Of a DNA stretch of 64,000 bases, positions 17,001 through 23,831 are shown piece after piece. Each line of letters begins with the position of its first letter. Positions within the stretch are counted from its first letter, which is position 1. The notes below the pieces were generated by a model. It was not told the origin of the DNA and made no database searches. It worked only from the letters and a program-made list of their open reading frames with translations. Source of the stretch: Tunturiibacter gelidiferens (GTDB lineage: Bacteria > Acidobacteriota > Terriglobia > Terriglobales > Acidobacteriaceae). Location: the NCBI RefSeq assembly GCF_014201335.1, contig NZ_JACHEB010000017.1:54325-118324 (forward strand). Reading direction: 5' to 3'. The position numbers and the translations under genes are program-made.

Positions 17001-17109
17001 TCTTTCGACTCCTAATACCTTTGGCGAAATTGTGAGCGAAGTCAACGCGGGGCCAGTGGGAACAGGGACCCCGCGGCAGATTCAGTTCATGCTTCGCCTG
17101 GAATTTTAG
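14083..17109 (+). CDS. TonB-dependent receptor, Oar type with N-terminal carboxypeptidase-regulatory domain
   Basis: 1008 residues from ATG 14083, preceded by AAGGTGAG; the in-frame GTG at 14017 has neither ribosome site nor signal peptide after it. Signal peptide is about residues 1-30 (CGLVFGISLILHA). A Big/CarboxypepD_reg fold follows (about 32-115: LAGTVRDVRGTSLSRVTISA, YDIPELPVGLYQITYSAPGF). A plug region contains LPLNGRNWSTLTALVPGAV, and then comes a long outer-membrane barrel ending in a terminal Phe (MLRLEF). This is the receptor type expanded in Acidobacteriota, which imports large substrates with TonB/ExbBD energy supplied from elsewhere. It lies between two phosphoesterase fusions, so its ligand is probably related to their product. 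The ligand cannot be read from the sequence. Confidence 0.9.
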   Translation: MHSNLSARLLLRPQLLCGLVFGISLILHAQIDRTGLAGTVRDVRGTSLSRVTISALQLATGLNRETVSSSTGSYDIPELPVGLYQITYSAPGFEHKVVKVVQTVGHTSILNVVLSVAGISEHVDVSSVSSQLDETSAALGARIEPEQVKELPLNGRNWSTLTALVPGAVDTGGSNQRSIRFAGRGLDDNNFTYDGIDATNIVNQAQQPFVRLAIPTEAIQEFRIDTMLFTAENGSTPGGQIAVASKTGSNDLHGSVFEFLRNDLFDAREPIDTLNPHKPAFLLNQFGGSIGGPILHDKTFFYFAYEGLRQTQGQTLPGLVPSESFRSQLAAASPSLAPILNAFPKGQFVSGTSTQVDEFVGSGRQLDHEESAVLRLDHRFSSSDSAYLRFNFDASYSDIPLVEGGTYLNDRQLITSRPVNGELESLHIFSPRFISELKFGFNRGNVYTTDQSALHTPYAISISGFTTLSGDEYKSGVGNSFSYIDNLTWVKGNQTVKTGVEVRRIQLNQGNTSNGTVTFSSASNLLVNAVSSATFAAALPVNGLRKTELYSYVEDEWKLRTNLTVNAGVRYTFYNIFHEVQGRANPFDFATCGPQGYCGSGASFGKTNTLDVDPRLSVTWAPAALSGKTVVRSGFGIYHGDGQLDDQNFPISNEIAQYSLSAKTVPNLSYPILPFLGNTPGIIAPREADRDRRDAYVLQWGLSVQEAFPHELVGTLSYVGSKGTNLLNTTYINLLNPVTGLRPFPAFGQVQGRGNKNNSSYQGFVASIQRTFTRGLLFSANYTYSHEIDQGAAGGGDSDFPQNPACSSCERASGDFDVRHVFNGNAVYDLPFGAGRTFLSTPRIASAIFGRWSVTTIVTARTGLPVNVTEDRSSTSVATGYTTSQRPNLVPGVSLTPPGGRKTQHWINPAAFSLVANSGYGDSPRNLARGPSLWQADLGMAKRIPLTERLQMQFRSEFFNIFNRAQYGLPLADLSTPNTFGEIVSEVNAGPVGTGTPRQIQFMLRLEF

Positions 17110-17449
17110 CCGGGGCAACTATCAGCAATCCAGACCTCGACTATCGGTTTCTCGCGTAGTCATTGGTATCCGTTAAGCAGGATTAAGCCTTCGGCAAAGT
17201 GGGCCTCCCGGCGGGACAGTTCGCCACGGCGACGGATTTCGGCCGGCTAAAAGAAATCTGTCGATACACTCTCGCAAGACAACGGGTTCAGCACTCAACT
17301 CTTCAAACTCCATTCACTCTCAGCGGTAAGAAGTAAAAGCTGTGGCGCAAACAGCGTACTCGTTCCAGACGGCTCCTTCAAAACTCATTTGACAGCATGT
17401 TCACAGGCCATTGAAGTCTGCGAGTCATGAACAGCAGTAGAACAGTTTC
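17110..17449. other. Intergenic region before the second phosphoesterase fusion
   Basis: About 340 bases without a gene. A G/C-rich block at 17205-17245 can form weak stems. No clear promoter or repeat is recognised, though the distance suggests the next gene has its own promoter. Confidence 0.4.
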
Positions 17450-20400
17450 ATGAAGAATTCAATCCGGTTGTTTGCCTCTTTGGCGGTACTCTCCCTGTTG
17501 CCGCTTGTCGCCAGCGCAGGTCAATCCGAGGATGAACGAGACGAGCACGAAGGCACGACGACGCTGCCTGTCGGCAACTATGAACACCGGTCCTTGCTGC
17601 CCACCGGGCAGTTTATTACCCCCACTGCGGCACCCGGCTCATCTATTCAGGTGCTTGCTACGGAATTGCGCACTGACGGGAATGCCGATGCCTCCGAAGC
17701 CGTCAATAGTGCGCTGAGCCCCGATGGCAAGACGCTGCTGGTAATGACGAGTGGATGGAACAAAGGCAACCAAGAGCCGAATGGCACGCCCATCACGTTC
17801 CCAACCCTCGACCCGATCACGGGGGCTACAGTAGGTACCACCAGCAATGACGAGTGGGTCTTCGTCTTTCATATCGGCAGCGATGGAGCGGCCACCAAGG
17901 TACAGCAAATCAATATCCCCGATACGTACAGCGGCCTTACTTGGGCTCCCGATGGCTTCCATTTTTATGTCTCCGGTGGAGACGATGACCGCGTCTACGT
18001 CTACAAATTCGGCGGCCGCCAGTATGTCCCCGATACTCCCTTTATCCTTTTGGGCCACAACTCGAACCAGACCGCGCCTATTCCGAAATACGACGGTAGT
18101 CTGCTGAAAGGCACAAAGGCGGCGGCGGCCTCGCCCGCTCTGGTGAGAGGCGCAGTCGTTGCTGGAGTTGCCGTGAGCCGCGACGGCAGGACGCTTGTCG
18201 CAGCAAACTTCGAAAACGATTCCTTGTCCATCGTCGATACCTCGAGCCGGAAGACCACACGCGAGGTGCATTTTTTCATGCCAGGTGACACGGTGGCACA
18301 GGGAGAGTTTCCTTATGACGCCGTTATTCTCAGCGATCGTGAGGGGGCGGCCCGGACGGCCTACGTGACCAGCCAGCGAGACGACCAGGTGATGGTGGTC
18401 GATATCAAGACGGGCAATTTCTCCGCGATCGCTGTCGGAGCTCAGCCAAACCGGCTGTTGCTCTCCCGCGACCAAAGCAGGCTGTACGTGGTGAATGGGA
18501 ATAACGACAGCATCTCCGAGATCGATACCTCCTCGCAGAGAGTCGAACGGACCTTGAAGCTCTCTCGCCCCGGAGACCGATACAAGGGTTTGAATGCTAA
18601 CTCTGCGGCGATCAGTCCGGACGGGAATACCTTATACGTCACGCTGGGTACTGAGAACTCCGTCGCAGTCGTAAACCTAAGGACGGGCGAATTGGAAGGC
18701 CGCATTCCCACCGGTTGGTATCCGACCTCCGTTTCGGTGAGCACCAATGGGTCCACGATTTATGTCTCGACGTTCAAGAGCAACTCCGGGCCGAATCCCG
18801 GCAATGCCGCTGCGAATCCGACCTTCCTCACGCAGCGTTCTTACCCTCTTGAAAAAGCACAGCTGAACACCATCCCGGTCCCTAGCCGTGGCAAGTTGGA
18901 GGAGCTTACGGAACAGGTAGACAAGAACAACGGCCTATCCAACCGTCGGGACGATCCCAAAATGGCGTTCCTGCAGAACAAGATTCACCATGTCATCTAC
19001 ATCATCAAGGAAAATAAGACTTACGACCAGATGCTGGGCGACCTTGAACGCGGCAATGGCGACCCGTCCTTAAACCAATGGCCACAACCCATATCGCCGA
19101 ACCATCATAGCCTCGCTCTTACCTTCGGCCTTCTGGATAACTTTTATGCGACCGCCGAGGTGAGCGGAACAGGCTGGGACTGGTCTACCTACGGCCACTC
19201 CACCGAGTACAACGAGAAGACAGTTCCGGTGAATTATGGAAATGGTGGTAGCGGCGTCACTAGCGACTCCGAGGGCACTAACCGCTTCATCGGCGTAGGT
19301 TTGCCGGAGTTTGCGAAGGACCCATCTCCTCTCACGGAACGCCTCCTGACACTGATCGATCCCACGGGCAGCTCTAACATCCTTCCAGGAACGAAGAACG
19401 TAGATAGTCCGGAGGGTGCTAATGATGACCTCGATGCGGAAAAGGTGGGCGGCTATCTATGGGACTCCGCTCTTCGGGCACATAAGACTGTACGCAACTA
19501 CGGCTTTTATCTCGATCAGTCGTATTACATCAGCAGCGGCGGTAACCCGACCACAGCCGATCCCAATGTGCCGACCTACATTCCCATCTCGCCCACGCCC
19601 TTTGCAGCCAAGATCCCGCAGGCGATAGAAGAACAACCCGCGCTCCTCGGCTTGACGGACATTTACTATCGCGGGTTCGATCAGAACAATGCGGACACCT
19701 ACCTCGTCAACGAGTGGCAGCGAGATATGGCTGTCAACGGCTTGCCGAACCTAACCCTCCTTCGTCTGCCCCACGATCACAATGGTAGCTTCGGCACTGC
19801 CATCGCCGGACTCGGAACGGCAGCGCTTCAGATATCGGACAATGACTACGCCATCGGCCGCGTGGTCGATATCATCAGCCACTCGCCGAACTGGCGCGAT
19901 ACTGCCATCTTCATTCTTGAGGACGACGCGCAAAACGGATCTGACCATGTCGATTCTCACCGCTCCTTCGCGTATGTCATCTCACCCTACAGTAGGCGCG
20001 GCGTGACCATTTCGACCAACTACAACACGGTGAACGTGCTACGTACGATTGAAGACGTGATGGGCATAAGTCACCTCAACTTCCGGGATGCGGACGCGGC
20101 TCCCATGGCTGACGTATTTACCCGAAAGCCGGATTACACACCGTATTCGGCGATCATTCCGGGGGACCTATGCGTAGCGCCAGTCGATCCAAATCTCGTT
20201 CCGGAATGCCAAAGCACGACGGCCCAGATTACGTCTGCCGCACCGCAGCTCCGCGACTCTGCTTGGTGGGCGGCAAAGACGAAGGGCTTTGACTTCTCCG
20301 ATGCTGACCGGGTCGATGCCGACGCATTCAACCGCATCCTCTGGCAGGGCACCATGGGCGATACGGTCCCGTACCCCACAATACGCAGTCATCAGGATCT

Positions 20401-20491
20401 GCGGCAGAACCGCGCGCTGCTAATCAAGCATTGGCGGGCAAGTAAAGCGCAGTCGAAGCAGACTTCGACCACGTCGACGGGCGGCCAATAA
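17450..20491 (+). CDS. Secreted YncE-type propeller / phosphoesterase fusion protein (copy 2)
   Basis: 1013 residues with a clear signal peptide (MKNSIRLFASLAVLSLLPLV, cleaved after ASA). The propeller portion (about 45-480) carries repeats such as LSPDGKTLLVMTS, ISPDGNTLYVTLG and IPTGWYPTSVSVSTNGSTIY. The phosphoesterase portion begins about residue 510 with IHHVIYIIKENKTYDQMLGD, where the usual Arg of the ENRT box is Lys. It retains NHHSLALTFGLLDNFY, LPHDHNG and EDDAQNGSDHVDSHR. It has an insertion relative to copy 1 around residues 570-680, so it is a diverged paralogue and not a recent duplicate. Expected periplasmic or extracellular phosphatase or phospholipase; the role of the propeller domain is unknown. 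Confidence 0.85.
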   Translation: MKNSIRLFASLAVLSLLPLVASAGQSEDERDEHEGTTTLPVGNYEHRSLLPTGQFITPTAAPGSSIQVLATELRTDGNADASEAVNSALSPDGKTLLVMTSGWNKGNQEPNGTPITFPTLDPITGATVGTTSNDEWVFVFHIGSDGAATKVQQINIPDTYSGLTWAPDGFHFYVSGGDDDRVYVYKFGGRQYVPDTPFILLGHNSNQTAPIPKYDGSLLKGTKAAAASPALVRGAVVAGVAVSRDGRTLVAANFENDSLSIVDTSSRKTTREVHFFMPGDTVAQGEFPYDAVILSDREGAARTAYVTSQRDDQVMVVDIKTGNFSAIAVGAQPNRLLLSRDQSRLYVVNGNNDSISEIDTSSQRVERTLKLSRPGDRYKGLNANSAAISPDGNTLYVTLGTENSVAVVNLRTGELEGRIPTGWYPTSVSVSTNGSTIYVSTFKSNSGPNPGNAAANPTFLTQRSYPLEKAQLNTIPVPSRGKLEELTEQVDKNNGLSNRRDDPKMAFLQNKIHHVIYIIKENKTYDQMLGDLERGNGDPSLNQWPQPISPNHHSLALTFGLLDNFYATAEVSGTGWDWSTYGHSTEYNEKTVPVNYGNGGSGVTSDSEGTNRFIGVGLPEFAKDPSPLTERLLTLIDPTGSSNILPGTKNVDSPEGANDDLDAEKVGGYLWDSALRAHKTVRNYGFYLDQSYYISSGGNPTTADPNVPTYIPISPTPFAAKIPQAIEEQPALLGLTDIYYRGFDQNNADTYLVNEWQRDMAVNGLPNLTLLRLPHDHNGSFGTAIAGLGTAALQISDNDYAIGRVVDIISHSPNWRDTAIFILEDDAQNGSDHVDSHRSFAYVISPYSRRGVTISTNYNTVNVLRTIEDVMGISHLNFRDADAAPMADVFTRKPDYTPYSAIIPGDLCVAPVDPNLVPECQSTTAQITSAAPQLRDSAWWAAKTKGFDFSDADRVDADAFNRILWQGTMGDTVPYPTIRSHQDLRQNRALLIKHWRASKAQSKQTSTTSTGGQ

Positions 20492-21076
20492 ATGTAAATC
20501 GTGACTGCGGACAACGTTAGCGTTCAGCCCTTGGTCAGCTTCGCGATAAGCTGCTTCTCAACAGAAGGTCGGCGCTTCCTTACTGTCGAACCGACACTTC
20601 AGGAGCTTCCATCGAACGATCGCCAACTGGGCTCCAGTGCGAAGGTTGTTGGGTTTATGTGTATGGTGCGTCGCCTGATCGTAAGCAAGATCGTTAGACG
20701 GCGGAAGCGTCGCTCTTACCATAGCTTTGATGGCCTCACCACAGCGAACGTCACAAATCGTACGGGGGGTATTTCAATAAGGGGAAATTTATGTACTTTT
20801 AGGCGCGGTAATAAGATCCGGGAACTCCGAGGTCGGTACGTTATCAGGACATTTGTAGTGAGACAGGCTCTGAGACCCTTTTAATTCTCAATGAGCTTCT
20901 GGGATGGTCTTGCTTGCTCATTCTCCTTATGGTTCTCTTCGCGGTCAACGCTTCTGAGAAAAGACAGTATTGGTTGGCTGATAGAGAAAGACTCATTTGC
21001 TTCTGTTCATCTCTAAAGCCCTTCGCTGTTATGGCAGCGAGATACGTCGAGTTCTACTGGTCTAAAGCCATTGCCT
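20492..21076. other. Gene-poor stretch with a Tn3 end
   Basis: A 127-codon frame at 20501-20884 runs through the Tn3-type end at 20765-20802, has no recognisable protein character and is not called as a gene. Nothing else is recognised; the promoter of the two-component system should lie within about 20880-21070. Confidence 0.45.
20765..20802 (+). mobile_element. Tn3-type 38-bp terminal inverted repeat, outer end to the left
   Basis: Begins GGGGGTATTTCAATAAGGGG and continues AAATTTATGTAC, ending TTTTAG where others end GCTAAG. It shares the GGGGGTA outer tip with the oppositely oriented end at 50775-50812 (about 29 of 38 identical). The pair could bound a 30-kb segment. No transposase adjoins it. 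Confidence 0.65.
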
Positions 21077-21748
21077 ATGAAAATTCTGGTTGTCGAAGAT
21101 GAGGTCAAAACGGCCAAGTTCCTCAAGAAAGGGCTCAATGAAGCGGGCTTCGTAGTCGATGTGGCCAGAGATGGCCTTGAAGGTCTGCACTTAGCTGAGG
21201 AAGTTCACTTCGATCTGGTCATTCTGGATGTCATGCTGCCCAGCCTGGATGGATGGCAGGTACTTGTCCAACTGCGTGAGTGGAACCGACGGTCCCTTGT
21301 CCTGTTGTTGACCGCACGAGACTCGATACGGGAGCGCGTGCATGGATTGGAACTCGGCGCCGACGATTATCTGGTAAAGCCGTTTGCCTTCTCAGAATTG
21401 CTTGCGCGCGTACGCTCTCTGCTGCGCCGCGGGCCGGTTCGGACTCAGGAAAACATCCGCATGGCAGACCTTGAAATCGATCTTTTACGCCAGCGCGCGA
21501 CAAGAGCCGGGCAGCGGTTGGATTTGACTTCCAAGGAGTTCCTTCTCCTGACATTGCTGGCCCGGAGGTCAGGCGAGGTACTGTCCCGTACTTTGATAGC
21601 AGAAGCAGTCTGGGATATGAATTTCGACAGCGACACGAATGTGGTGGACGTGAACGTTAGGCGGCTGCGCGCGAAAGTGGATGAACCATTTCCGCTGAAG
21701 CTAATCCATACCATACGGGGTGCGGGCTATGTCATGGAATGTGACTAA
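21077..21748 (+). CDS. OmpR/PhoB-family response regulator, heavy-metal (CusR/CopR) subtype
   Basis: 223 residues from ATG 21077. The receiver domain is at 1-115, with the acidic pair VVEDE, phospho-acceptor Asp in LVILDVMLPSLDG (about residue 51), Thr/Ala in LLLTARD and Lys in DDYLVKPFAFSELLARVR. The wing-helix DNA-binding domain is at about 125-220, with LTSKEFLLLTLLARRSGEVLS, NVVDVNVRRLRAK and IHTIRGAGYVM. The spacing and wording match regulators of copper, silver or zinc responses. It overlaps the sensor kinase gene by 20 bases. A 20-bp palindrome at 23635-23654 downstream of the kinase fits the binding boxes of this subtype, so the third phosphoesterase gene is a likely target. Confidence 0.9.
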   Translation: MKILVVEDEVKTAKFLKKGLNEAGFVVDVARDGLEGLHLAEEVHFDLVILDVMLPSLDGWQVLVQLREWNRRSLVLLLTARDSIRERVHGLELGADDYLVKPFAFSELLARVRSLLRRGPVRTQENIRMADLEIDLLRQRATRAGQRLDLTSKEFLLLTLLARRSGEVLSRTLIAEAVWDMNFDSDTNVVDVNVRRLRAKVDEPFPLKLIHTIRGAGYVMECD

Positions 21749-23171
21749 AGATCTCTCGTTAACTGGACGGTGGTGGGGCACTCTGGCCTTCCGGTTGACG
21801 GCGGGGTATGCGATCTCAGGCCTGCTCACAGTGTTCTTTGCTACCGCGAGTCTGTATGTTGTGCTGGTCTCAGAACTGGAGCGAAGCACTGACTTGTTCA
21901 TTGCGGATAAGATCAATGTGCTTCGCACAATGCTGAGGGACCGGCCAAACGACGTAGACGCGCTTCGGGAAGAGGTCGAACTGGAATCAGCGGCGCGGCG
22001 CTATGAACAGTTTTATATTCGCTTGCTAGACGAAAAAGAAAATCAGTTGATGGCGACACCGAAAATGGCGGAAGAACTGGACCTACCGCAGTTCATTCTG
22101 CTTGCCCATAAGCGCTCGGACCACGCCATTGCTATGAAAGGGCTGGGAGGACAGGCTTTTCGCGTAACGAGTGTAGAAGTTCCCGTGAGTTTATCCCCGG
22201 CTCATATGGACACCATCCAGATAGCGGTAGATGTCTCCCAGGAAGAAGTATTGCTGGCACACTATCAACGTTGGTTTGGAGCAATTATGTTGGGCGCGTT
22301 TGTGATCTTCCCGGTGGCGGGATACCAGATCGCGCGCCGTGGCATTGGTCCCGTGGAAGCGATGGCGACTACGGCCCGGCATATTAGCTCTACCAATTTG
22401 CGCGAGCGCATTCTAGCGGAAGGGTACCCCGTAGAGTTGGCTTCACTGGCTGACACCTTCAATAAAATGCTGGATCGTTTGGAAGAGTCCTTCGAACGGA
22501 TTTCGAGATTTTCCGGCGATATCGCCCATGACTTGCGTACGCCGGTAAATAACATTCGCGGCGAGGCGGAGGTGGCTCTGGCTCGGGCCCGAACGGTCGA
22601 TGAGTACCGCGATGTGGTTGAGTCCTGCCTGGAAGAGGCGGTGCGTTTGTCCGACCTCATCGGCGCCCTCCTGTTCCTAGCCCGCGCTGAAAGCCCGTTG
22701 GCCCATCCGCATCGTGTGTCGGTTGATGTTGGCGAACTGCTTGGCGGAATGCGGGAATATTACGAAGCTTCAGCTGTGGAGAGCGGCATTACGCTCACCA
22801 CGGTTTCAACTGACGGACCGATATTTGCCAAGCTCGATCGCACACTCATACAGCGGGCCCTGGGAAATCTAATTGCAAATGCAGTCGCTCATACTCCTCC
22901 GGGCGGCGCGGTAGAACTGAGAACTGATGCAGACGCTACAACTATCCGCATCGAAGTCTCCGACACTGGGGAGGGCATTCCCCAAGACGCACTGCCGAAG
23001 GTATTCGATCGCTTTTATCGCGTCGATAAATCACGGTCTCAGGCGTCGGGAGGCATCGGCCTCGGGCTGTCGATTGTACAAAGCATCTCCGTGCTCCACG
23101 GAGGCCGCGTGGACATTGCCAGTGAACCCGGTCATGGCACATGCGTGACGCTGCACATACCTGCCATATAG
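21729..23171 (+). CDS. Membrane sensor histidine kinase, heavy-metal (CusS) subtype
   Basis: About 480 residues from the ATG at 21729 (GTG 21720 is possible). One membrane helix is near residues 17-42 (AGYAISGLLTVFFATASLYVV) and another about 180-200 (IMLGAFVIFPVAGYQIARRG), bracketing a periplasmic sensor domain. A HAMP domain follows. The H-box FSGDIAHDLRTPVNNIRGEAE has the phosphorylatable His, the N-box is NLIANAVAHTPPGG, and the ATP lid boxes are SDTGEGIP and GGIGLGLSIVQS. It is coupled to the regulator gene by overlap. The heavy_metal_sens type is suggested by overall wording; the actual signal may differ, since neighbouring genes are phosphoesterases and not efflux pumps. Confidence 0.9.
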   Translation: MSWNVTKDLSLTGRWWGTLAFRLTAGYAISGLLTVFFATASLYVVLVSELERSTDLFIADKINVLRTMLRDRPNDVDALREEVELESAARRYEQFYIRLLDEKENQLMATPKMAEELDLPQFILLAHKRSDHAIAMKGLGGQAFRVTSVEVPVSLSPAHMDTIQIAVDVSQEEVLLAHYQRWFGAIMLGAFVIFPVAGYQIARRGIGPVEAMATTARHISSTNLRERILAEGYPVELASLADTFNKMLDRLEESFERISRFSGDIAHDLRTPVNNIRGEAEVALARARTVDEYRDVVESCLEEAVRLSDLIGALLFLARAESPLAHPHRVSVDVGELLGGMREYYEASAVESGITLTTVSTDGPIFAKLDRTLIQRALGNLIANAVAHTPPGGAVELRTDADATTIRIEVSDTGEGIPQDALPKVFDRFYRVDKSRSQASGGIGLGLSIVQSISVLHGGRVDIASEPGHGTCVTLHIPAI

Positions 23172-23831
23172 CGGGTTCAAATGGACTGTCGCAAAACGGT
23201 AATTTTGATCAGAGTGGTTTCTCCGGTACGGGTTGGTTGGTGCTGATAGAAGAGAATCTTGCTTTTCACCGTTAGGACGGTTGCAAATTATTTCAAGCGT
23301 TTCGACCGACGTTATCAATCAGGCTGAGCGCCCGTGTGTGCGACGGCGGGCGTCTTACCAGTCCTGGCTTTGCAGGAATAGATCAAGTGACGAGTTTTGT
23401 ACTATCGGAAATTCCCTGGAGTTGCATGACATCGCTGTTAAGGCTGTATCAAAACACGTCCTCGATGTTCTTTAGGGGTCCATGAGTTGTTATCGTCGAT
23501 TCTTCCGAAGCACATCATCAACTCAATGTCTGCGAGCTTTTACTCTACCTATCTGCTTTGGAGATTGCGGAATAGCGATAGGGCTGAAATGAGATTGCTA
23601 ACTGAGTCGCGCGTTGACTGGCCAGCGCTGGGCAAGATTACAGATCTGTAATCTCGCCGTCATGCTGCTGTGCGGCACTCCCTTCTACCTTGGCTTCTAT
23701 ACACAGTTCAGAGGTCCGCTGCATGATTCGTAACGGCAGTGTGCAGCTGGCTGCTGATTCTACTTACAACCCCAAACGTCACAGGCGCCGATTCTGGTTA
23801 CGTGATGAAAGCTCTAGGAGAAGAACGGTAT
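23172..23831. other. Regulatory intergenic region before the third phosphoesterase fusion
   Basis: About 660 bases without a recognisable gene. The main feature is the perfect palindrome at 23635-23654, listed separately. A 23739 in-frame start exists upstream of the called start of the next gene but lacks a ribosome site. Confidence 0.45.
23635..23654. promoter_or_regulatory. Perfect 20-bp palindrome, candidate response-regulator box
   Basis: AGATTACAGATCTGTAATCT is a perfect palindrome containing TTACAnnTnTGTAA, the form of cop/czc-type boxes bound by CopR/CusR-like regulators. It lies 464 bases after the kinase stop and about 178 before the phosphoesterase start at 23832. Confidence 0.65.

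Noticed and set aside
9942..20802. Tn3 ends at 9942 and 20765 as the two ends of one transposon
   Set aside because: They are in the same orientation, so they cannot be the two inverted ends of a single element.
20501..20884. 127-codon frame after the second phosphoesterase gene
   Set aside because: A Tn3-type terminal repeat lies within it, there is no domain, and the start is weak.
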